From the NCBI RefSeq assembly GCF_041154455.1, contig NZ_AP028664.1:1-64000 (forward strand): 64,000 bases of DNA, written 5' to 3'. The notes under the pieces are model-generated. The model did no database searches, was not told where the DNA came from, and was given only the letters and a program-made list of their open reading frames with translations. This document shows positions 43,947 to 49,976 of this stretch, piece after piece (positions within the stretch are counted from its first letter, which is position 1; each line of letters opens with the position of its first letter). Source of the stretch: Variovorax sp. V213 (GTDB taxonomy: Bacteria > Pseudomonadota > Gammaproteobacteria > Burkholderiales > Burkholderiaceae_C). The translations under genes were made by a program, and so were the position numbers.

Positions 43947-44036
43947 AACACCGCGGAACCGGCTTTGCCGGGCCGCTGGTGTTGCCCCCTGGAAGGGGGC
44001 TGGCAAAGCGACACGAAGTGCGCGAAGACTGGGGGG
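43947..44036 (+). repeat. Intergenic repeat, copy 1
   Basis: A ~90-base element also found at 46906-46993 in the same orientation. It contains two hairpins (CCGGCTTTGCCGG and GCCCCCTGGAAGGGGGC), a conserved ACACGAAGTGCGCGAAGACT tail and a final G-run. It ends directly at the stop codon of the first OmpA-like gene. Confidence 0.85.
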
Positions 44037-44600
44037 TCAGCCTTTTTCCGCGACGAAGATCTCGACGCGGCGGTTCTGGGCACGGCCGGCCGGCGTGCTG
44101 TTGTCGGCCAGGGGTTCGCGCGAGCCGCGGCCGTCGGTGGTGATGGCCGTCGTCGAGACGCCACGGCCCACCAGGTGGTTGCGCACGCTGTCGGCGCGGC
44201 TCACCGAGAGGCGCTCGTTGCCTTCTTCGCTGCCGGTGTTGTCGGTGTGGCCGACCACGCGCACGCTGGCTGCGGTGGCGCTGCGCAGGCCTTCGGCCGC
44301 CTTGTCCAGCACCTGGGCGAGGTTGCGCTTCACGTTGGCACGGCCCACGTCGAAAGAGAGTTCATTGGGAATCACGAGGTGCAGCTGGTTGTCCGTGGTC
44401 TGCTCGATCACCACGCCCGTGCCCTTGGTCGAGTTTTCGAGCTCGGTCTTGAGCGAGGCCAGGCGCGCGGTCCAGCTGTTGGCTGGTGCGGCCGCCTGTG
44501 CAGCCGGCGCGGCGGCCGACCCCGGCGCGGGGGATTGCGAGGCGCACCCCACAACGAACAATGCGGCCGCAGCCGCACCCGAAACAACAAACTTCCTCAT
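44037..44600 (-). CDS. OmpA-family peptidoglycan-binding lipoprotein (first of a pair)
   Basis: A 187-residue lipoprotein. The signal ends in FVVGC (lipobox). An Ala/Pro-rich linker leads to an OmpA C-terminal domain (about 75-185) with the peptidoglycan-binding core VVGHTDNTGSEEGNERLSVSRADSVRNHL, and the final RAQNRRVEI. Such proteins tether the outer membrane to the cell wall. A GAGGGAAAA site precedes ATG 44600. Its paralogue lies just upstream on the same strand. Confidence 0.93.
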   Translation of the reverse strand: MRKFVVSGAAAAALFVVGCASQSPAPGSAAAPAAQAAAPANSWTARLASLKTELENSTKGTGVVIEQTTDNQLHLVIPNELSFDVGRANVKRNLAQVLDKAAEGLRSATAASVRVVGHTDNTGSEEGNERLSVSRADSVRNHLVGRGVSTTAITTDGRGSREPLADNSTPAGRAQNRRVEIFVAEKG

Positions 44601-44642
44601 GAGTTTTCCCTCTGAATTGACATTGAAACGATGGCGATGAGC

Positions 44643-44679
44643 GCCGGCCGCTCCCACCCCGGCCGGCTTGTTCTTTTTT
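44643..44679 (+). terminator. Terminator-like hairpin in plus orientation between two minus-strand genes
   Basis: GCCGGCC (44643-44649) and GGCCGGC (44661-44667) form a 7-bp stem, followed on the plus strand by TTGTTCTTTTTT. Both neighbouring genes run the other way, so it would end a plus-strand (antisense) transcript. On the minus strand it lies in the leader of the first OmpA-like gene, without a T-run. Confidence 0.55.
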
Positions 44680-44708
44680 GATCTGTCTTTTTATCTGTCG
44701 ATGTCCGG

Positions 44709-45368
44709 TCAGCCTCGTGGCGCGCGCTCGCCCACGTAGATTTCGACGCGGCGGTTCTGCGCCCGGCCGCCGTCGCTGTTGTTGTCGGCAATCGGTTCGT
44801 GCGAGCCGCGGCCTTCGATGCGGAAAGCCGCCGCGCTCACGCCGCGCGCCACCAGGTAGTCGCGCGTGCTCGCGGCGCGGTCGACCGACAGCGGGTTGTT
44901 GATCGCGTCCGAGCCAGTGCTGTCGGTGTGGCCGATGATGCGCACCTCGGCATTCGGGTTGTTGCGCAGGCCGCTCGCGAACTGGTCGAGCACCGGCGCG
45001 AAGTTGGACTTGATGTTCGAACGGCCGACGTCGAAGGACACGTCACTCGGGATCTGGAGCTTGAGCTCGTTGTTCGGGGTTTGCGTCACGGCCACGCCGG
45101 TGCCCTGGGTGGCGGCTTCCATCTGGCGCTTCTGGTTTTCCATGCGCTGCGACCACAGGTAGCCGCCCAGCGCGCCGGCTGCGGCCCCGACCACCGCACC
45201 GGTGCCGATGGCACCGCGGTTGCCGCCGGTGGCAGAACCGATGGCCGCGCCGCCCAGTGCGCCAATGCCGGCGCCGATGCCGGTGTTGCGTTGGGTGTCG
45301 GTCATGCCGCCGGCACATCCGGACAGGACGAGAGCAGCGGCGGTGGTGGCGAGTACGAACTTTTTCAT
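44709..45368 (-). CDS. OmpA-family lipoprotein with glycine-zipper domain (second of a pair)
   Basis: A 219-residue lipoprotein. The signal ends in LVLSGC. A glycine-zipper 2TM-like segment (GIGAGIGALGGAAIG, GAVVGAAAGALGGYLW; about residues 30-75) precedes an OmpA C-terminal domain with IIGHTDSTGSDAINNPLSVDRAASTRDYL. An AAAGGGA site precedes ATG 45368. It is the upstream paralogue of the gene at 44037-44600, and the two OmpA domains are clearly related, suggesting tandem duplication followed by divergence of the N-termini. Confidence 0.93.
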   Translation of the reverse strand: MKKFVLATTAAALVLSGCAGGMTDTQRNTGIGAGIGALGGAAIGSATGGNRGAIGTGAVVGAAAGALGGYLWSQRMENQKRQMEAATQGTGVAVTQTPNNELKLQIPSDVSFDVGRSNIKSNFAPVLDQFASGLRNNPNAEVRIIGHTDSTGSDAINNPLSVDRAASTRDYLVARGVSAAAFRIEGRGSHEPIADNNSDGGRAQNRRVEIYVGERAPRG

Positions 45369-45492
45369 GGCAATCCCTTTCAAGGTTGAATCAGGCGGGA
45401 CAGCTTAGCGTCGGCGAGCACGCGATGGTACGGCCTTCCTGTCTTGGAGGAAAGAGCAAAACATTCTGCAAAGTCCCGTGAATACTGCGATG

Positions 45493-45520
45493 ATTGCTAC
45501 TAAAGTAATAGCTAATAGCC
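45493..45520. repeat. Short AT-rich inverted repeat of the Comamonadaceae ATTGCTAC...ATAGC type
   Basis: ATTGCTACT-AA-AGTAATAGC forms an imperfect palindrome in the 195-base gap between the OmpA-like gene and the small membrane gene. I recall similar ATTGCTA(C/T)TA...ATAGC elements as common between genes in Comamonadaceae. Identification is from memory and by eye. Confidence 0.4.
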
Positions 45521-45563
45521 TGTTTTCCGACACCCCGCGCCGACTTTGGGCTACGCAAGGAAT

Positions 45564-45728
45564 TCACGGTTTCGGCGGCGGATTCTTTTCCGCGGGGCCG
45601 TTGCCGTCATCGGGGGCCTCGTCCTCATCGTGCAGCTCGCCCTTCCTTCGACCCGAAAACATGGTCCACCAGACGATCAATATGAACACGAGCCCGGCCC
45701 CGAGGGCTTCAAGCAAAATCAAACCCAT
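45564..45728 (-). CDS. Small conserved single-pass membrane protein
   Basis: A 54-residue protein: MGLILLEALGAGLVFILIVWWTMFSGRRKGEL, then an acidic/proline tail ending NPPPKP. One N-terminal helix followed by Arg-Arg-Lys suggests an inner-membrane protein with a cytosolic tail. Very similar short proteins occur in related Burkholderiales, to my recollection. Its ATG (45728-45726) overlaps the mltA ATG (45727-45729) on the other strand inside CATG, so the two genes share a start site back-to-back. Confidence 0.65.
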   Translation of the reverse strand: MGLILLEALGAGLVFILIVWWTMFSGRRKGELHDEDEAPDDGNGPAEKNPPPKP

Positions 45729-46875
45729 GAGAAATGGACTCCAGTGGCTGGTTGGGCTCGCGATCGTAGCAACGCTGGCCGGCTGCTCGGTCGGGCCGCG
45801 CGTGCCTGACACACCGGCACGCCCCGCCGCCACGCCCCCGCGCGACCTCGGTCCGCTGACCGGCTCGCTCGCGCATCCCAAGAGCCGATGGGTGCCGGTG
45901 GGCTGGTCGGAACTGCCGGGTTTCGGCGACGACCCGCTGCACGAAGCCTGGATTGCGCTGCTCGCCAACTGCGCCCGGCCCAACGCCGCCTTTGCGCCGC
46001 TGTGCCGCGACGTGCGCCAGCTGGCCATTGCCACGCCCGAAGAACAGAGGCAGTGGATGACGGAGAGGCTCCAGCCCTACCGGATCGAGTCGCTCGCGGG
46101 TTCGAGCGAAGGCAAACTCACGAGCTACTACGAACCGGTGTACGAGGCCTCGCGCGTGCCCACGGCCACCTTCAGCGTTCCGATCTACCAGGCGCCCGAA
46201 GGACTGGTGCCGCGCCGCCCCTGGTACACCCGCCAGGAAATCGAAACCCTGCCCGAGGCGCAGGCGGCCTTGCGCGGCCGCGAGATCGCGTGGATGGCCG
46301 ACCCCATCGACGCGCTCATGCTGCACATCCAGGGTTCCGGGCGGCTTCGCATCACCGAAGCCAACGGCGTGCAGCGCACCGTGCGCGTGGCGTTCTCGGC
46401 CACCAACGAGCAGCCCTACAAGAGCGTTCAGCAATGGCTGATCTCGCAGGGCGTGGCCAAGGTCGGCAAGTGGCCCGACGACACCAAGGCGTGGGCGGCG
46501 CAGAACCCGCAGCGCGTGTCTCAGCTGTTGTGGAGCAATCCGCGCTACGTGTTCTTCCGCGAAGAGACCATGAGCGAGGTCGATGCGGCCTTCGGCCCGC
46601 GCGGCGCGCAAGGCGTGCCGCTGACGGCGGGGCGCTCCATCGCGGTCGACCGCGAGAGCATCCCGTACGGCACGCCGGTATGGCTCGCGTCGAGCGGGCC
46701 CGCGGCGCAATTGCAGAAACTGGTGGTGGCGCAGGACACCGGCAGCGCCATCCTCGGTGCCGTGCGCGCCGACTACTTCGCCGGCACCGGCGCCGACGCC
46801 GGCCGCCTTGCCGCGAGCATGAACCAGTCCCTGCGCCTCTGGGCCCTCTGGCCAAGGCAGTTGCCCGCGCCCTGA
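45727..46875 (+). CDS. mltA: Membrane-bound lytic murein transglycosylase A
   Basis: A 382-residue lipoprotein. The signal ends in ATLAGC (lipobox). The MltA domain follows (LTSYYEPVYEASR, WMADPIDALMLHIQGSGRL) with a C-terminal 3D domain containing the catalytic-Asp region (VVAQDTGSAILGAVRADYFAGTG). It cleaves glycan strands with formation of 1,6-anhydro ends at the outer membrane. ATG 45727 gives a proper lipoprotein signal. Translation upstream of it is open but non-homologous. The promoter must lie within or beyond the opposite-strand small gene. Confidence 0.93.
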   Translation: MRNGLQWLVGLAIVATLAGCSVGPRVPDTPARPAATPPRDLGPLTGSLAHPKSRWVPVGWSELPGFGDDPLHEAWIALLANCARPNAAFAPLCRDVRQLAIATPEEQRQWMTERLQPYRIESLAGSSEGKLTSYYEPVYEASRVPTATFSVPIYQAPEGLVPRRPWYTRQEIETLPEAQAALRGREIAWMADPIDALMLHIQGSGRLRITEANGVQRTVRVAFSATNEQPYKSVQQWLISQGVAKVGKWPDDTKAWAAQNPQRVSQLLWSNPRYVFFREETMSEVDAAFGPRGAQGVPLTAGRSIAVDRESIPYGTPVWLASSGPAAQLQKLVVAQDTGSAILGAVRADYFAGTGADAGRLAASMNQSLRLWALWPRQLPAP

Positions 46876-46905
46876 AGGGAGAGGAGGACGGTATTCCTTT
46901 CCAGG

Positions 46906-46993
46906 AACACCGCGGAACCGGCTCTGCCGGGCCGCTGGTGTCGCCCCCGGCAGGGGGTTGGCGTAGCGACACGAAGTGCGCGAAGACTGGGGG
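46906..46993 (+). repeat. Intergenic repeat, copy 2
   Basis: Second copy of the element at 43947-44036: CCGGCTCTGCCGG hairpin, GCCCCCGGCAGGGGG stem and the same ACACGAAGTGCGCGAAGACT tail with a G-run. It lies between mltA and phoX, so the two copies flank a 2.9-kb block of four genes. Confidence 0.85.
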
Positions 46994-47093
46994 AGCCAAA
47001 TCTGACTGGAAGCTGAGCGTTTCACGCGGGTGTCATGCGAAGTACCTACCTTCGCGGGTTGATTTCTTGTTCAACCCACGAAAGACATTGCGC

Positions 47094-49355
47094 ATGACCG
47101 CAAACTCCCGCAGCGACGATCCTTCGATCGATCTCGACGACATCGGCACCAACCCCACGGCGAACCCGTCCTTCAATGACCTGGTCGCGTCGCGCCTGAG
47201 CCGGCGTCAGCTGTTCGGCCTGGGTGTGGGCACAGCCAGCACGGCGCTGCTGCAAGCGTGCGGCGGCGGCGGTGGAGGCGGCGCCGCCTTCCCCGTGCTG
47301 CCCCCCGCACCGGCTCCCGCTCCACCGGCCCCGCCGCCCCCCGCGCCCGCACCGGCTCCGACACCCCTGAAGCTCAACTTCAGTGCCGTGGCCAAGAGCC
47401 TGGACGACGTGGTGAGCGTGCCCGCCGGCTACACCGCCAGCGTGCTCTACCGCCTGGGCGACCCGATTGCCGCCGGCGTGCCGGCCTATGCCAACGACGG
47501 TACCGACGCCCCCGCCACCTATGACCGCCGTGCCGGCGACCACCACGACGGCATGACCTTCTTCGGCATGGGCGCCTCGAACAAGTGGGAGCCGGCCAGC
47601 GCCACGCGCGGCCTGCTCGCGATGAACCACGAAGCCATCACGCCGCTGTTCCTGCATCCCACCGGCCAGACCATCGTCGGCACGGGCAATGCGGCGGTCC
47701 GCACCGTGGCAGACGAAGTGCTGCGCGAGTTCTACCTGCACGGCGTGAGCGTGATCGAGGTCAACAAGAGCGGCAACAGCTGGAGCTACAAGCAGGACTC
47801 GAGCTTCAACCGCCGCGTTCACACGCTCACCGAAATGACGTTCTCGGGTCCGGCCGCCAAGACCGACTACCTGAAGACCAAGTACTCGACGGACGGCAGC
47901 AAGACCCGCGGAACGCTCAACAACTGCGCCAACGGCACCACGCCCTGGGGCACCTACCTGACCTGCGAGGAGAACTGGGCCGGGTATTTCCGCCGCATTG
48001 CCGCCACCGACAACCCCAACCGCAGTGCGAAGGAAATCACTTCGTTCACCCGCTACGGCGTTTCGAGCACCGGCCGCGAACTGTGGGCCACCGTCACGCC
48101 CGACACGGCCGACAGCATCTATGGCCGCTGGAACACCCAGGTGGTCGGCGCCACCGCCACCGACGATTTCCGCAACGGTGCCAACACCTACGGCTGGGTG
48201 GTCGAGATCGATCCCTTCAACCCGGCCAGCACGCCCAAGAAGCGCACTGCGCTCGGCCGCTTCGGCCACGAAGGCGCCTGCCTCGGCCCGGTCGTGGTCG
48301 GCAAGCCGCTGGTCTGGTACATGGGCGACGACTCGCGCAACGAGTACATCTACAAGTTCGTCTCCACCAAGGCCTGGGACGCGGCCGACATCGGCGGTGG
48401 CATCGCGGCCGGCGACAAGTACATGGACGACGGCAAGCTCTACGTGGCGCGCTTCAACGCCGACGGCAGCGGCAACTGGCTGGAACTTTCCCTGGGCGTG
48501 AACGGCATCACCTCCGGCAACGCAACCTACCCCTTTGCCGACGCGGCCGATGTCGTGGTCAACGTGCGCCTCGCGGCCGACGTTGCCGGCGCGACCAAGA
48601 TGGACCGCCCCGAGTGGACCGCCGTCAACCCGAAGACGGGCGACGTGTACGTCACGCTCACCAACACCAACGCCAGTTCGCGCCCGATCACCGCGACCGA
48701 CGGTGCCAATCCGCGCTACTACAACGACCCCAAGGGACCGTCCGCCACCGCGCAGACCGGCAACCCGAACGGCCACATCGTGCGCTTTGCGGACGACGGC
48801 GCCAACCCTGCCGCGCTCACCTTCAAGTGGGACGTGTACCTGTTCGGCGCGCGCTCCACGGCCTCGGCCGACATCAACGTGTCGCAACTGAGCGCCGACA
48901 ACGACTTCTCCAGCCCGGACGGCATGTGGTTCAGCCACGCCACGGCTGGCCTGCTCTGGCTGGAGACGGACGACGGCGCCTACACCGACGTGACCAACTG
49001 CATGCTGCTGGCCGCGCTGCCGGGCAAGCTCGGCGACGGTGGCGCGAAGACGATCACCAACGTCGACGGCGCCACCACCCGCACCCAAGCCACCTTCGTC
49101 GGCAAGGCGCCCGGCACCGACGGCCTGCGCCGCTTCCTCGTCGGCCCGAAGGACTGCGAAATCACCGGCATCGCCGAATCGGGCGACGGCCGCGCGCTGT
49201 TCGTCAACATCCAGCACCCGGGCGAAACAACCGCCGCAGCGAACATCAGCGATCCGACCAAGTTCGGCAGCCACTGGCCGCAGGGCGGCAGCGCCCGTCC
49301 GCGCTCGGCCACGGTCGTCATCACCAAGGATGACGGCGGGCTGATCGGCCTCTAA
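47094..49355 (+). CDS. phoX: PhoX-family alkaline phosphatase (DUF839), Tat-exported
   Basis: A 753-residue protein. A twin-arginine signal SRRQLF (36-41) precedes a hydrophobic stretch ending ALLQACGGG, followed by Gly- and Pro-rich linkers and the PhoX beta-propeller domain (GLLAMNHEAITPLF, TYLTCEENWAGYF, LGRFGHEGACLGPV, SPDGMWF, LVGPKDCEITGI). PhoX enzymes are calcium/iron-dependent periplasmic phosphatases for phosphate scavenging. The lipobox-like ALLQAC might also mean a Tat lipoprotein. A possible Pho-box half-site pair lies upstream (47020-47035). It ends at a strong hairpin. Confidence 0.9.
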   Translation: MTANSRSDDPSIDLDDIGTNPTANPSFNDLVASRLSRRQLFGLGVGTASTALLQACGGGGGGGAAFPVLPPAPAPAPPAPPPPAPAPAPTPLKLNFSAVAKSLDDVVSVPAGYTASVLYRLGDPIAAGVPAYANDGTDAPATYDRRAGDHHDGMTFFGMGASNKWEPASATRGLLAMNHEAITPLFLHPTGQTIVGTGNAAVRTVADEVLREFYLHGVSVIEVNKSGNSWSYKQDSSFNRRVHTLTEMTFSGPAAKTDYLKTKYSTDGSKTRGTLNNCANGTTPWGTYLTCEENWAGYFRRIAATDNPNRSAKEITSFTRYGVSSTGRELWATVTPDTADSIYGRWNTQVVGATATDDFRNGANTYGWVVEIDPFNPASTPKKRTALGRFGHEGACLGPVVVGKPLVWYMGDDSRNEYIYKFVSTKAWDAADIGGGIAAGDKYMDDGKLYVARFNADGSGNWLELSLGVNGITSGNATYPFADAADVVVNVRLAADVAGATKMDRPEWTAVNPKTGDVYVTLTNTNASSRPITATDGANPRYYNDPKGPSATAQTGNPNGHIVRFADDGANPAALTFKWDVYLFGARSTASADINVSQLSADNDFSSPDGMWFSHATAGLLWLETDDGAYTDVTNCMLLAALPGKLGDGGAKTITNVDGATTRTQATFVGKAPGTDGLRRFLVGPKDCEITGIAESGDGRALFVNIQHPGETTAAANISDPTKFGSHWPQGGSARPRSATVVITKDDGGLIGL

Positions 49356-49372
49356 GAGAAAGCCCTCAGCGC

Positions 49373-49408
49373 AGGGACTCCCGGGTTGCGTGCAATCCGG
49401 GAGTCCCT
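49373..49408. terminator. Long near-perfect hairpin between phoX and the Lrp gene
   Basis: AGGGACTCCCGG (49373-49384) pairs with CCGGGAGTCCCT (49397-49408), and the inner GTTGC/GCAAT extends the stem to about 16 bp. It begins 18 bases after the phoX stop and covers the last bases of the convergent Lrp gene. A bidirectional terminator is likely, although no T-run is present. Confidence 0.7.
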
Positions 49409-49871
49409 ACCGGGGCAGCGGCAGCGCCGTCTTGTACCTGACCTGCTTGAGCGCAAAGCTCGAGCGGATCTTCTCGATGCCTGGAATCGGCGTGAGCTGT
49501 TCCAGGATGAATTTCTCCAGCGCCGCCATGTCGGCCACCGCGATGCGGATCAGGTAGTCGCTGTCGCCCGTCATCAGGTAGCACTCCATCACCTCGTCGT
49601 GCTCGGCGATGCGCTCTTCGAAGTCGGCGAGCGACTGCTTGCTTTGCGTCGTGAGGCTGATCGAGATGAACACGTTGAGCCCCAGGCCCAGCGCCTTCGC
49701 GCTCGCGAGCGCCACATAGCGATCGATCACGCCATTCGCCTCGAGCATCTTCACGCGCGCGAGGCACGGCGACGGCGAGAGGTGCACGCGGCGCGCCAGC
49801 TCCACGTTCGACAGCGCGCCGTCGCGCTGCAGTTCGTCGAGAATGCGCAGGTCGATGGCGTCGAGTTGCAT
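49407..49871 (-). CDS. Lrp/AsnC-family transcriptional regulator (MdeR/BkdR-like)
   Basis: A 154-residue regulator. The N-terminal helix-turn-helix spans about 5-60 (LDAIDLRILDELQRDGALSNVELARRVHLSPSPCLARVKMLE). The C-terminal RAM ligand domain spans about 68-140 (FISISLTTQSKQSLADFEERI, MTGDSDYLIRIAVADM). It is divergent from the E1-type dehydrogenase gene with 105 bases between, as in P. putida where the Lrp-type MdeR controls mdeAB. By that analogy it probably senses an amino acid and activates the dehydrogenase. Confidence 0.93.
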   Translation of the reverse strand: MQLDAIDLRILDELQRDGALSNVELARRVHLSPSPCLARVKMLEANGVIDRYVALASAKALGLGLNVFISISLTTQSKQSLADFEERIAEHDEVMECYLMTGDSDYLIRIAVADMAALEKFILEQLTPIPGIEKIRSSFALKQVRYKTALPLPR

Positions 49872-49976
49872 GAAATGCCGCAAAAGCTGAAGTTGTCGGA
49901 ATTTTATGCTGCGAAGCCTGCATGGGATTGACCGCGCCGGTAGCTAATTTGCCGCATGGCGGCCTAAAGTGCCGGC

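Noticed and set aside
47046..49274. 742-codon minus-strand frame
   Set aside because: Shadow of phoX; no start context and no homology seen.
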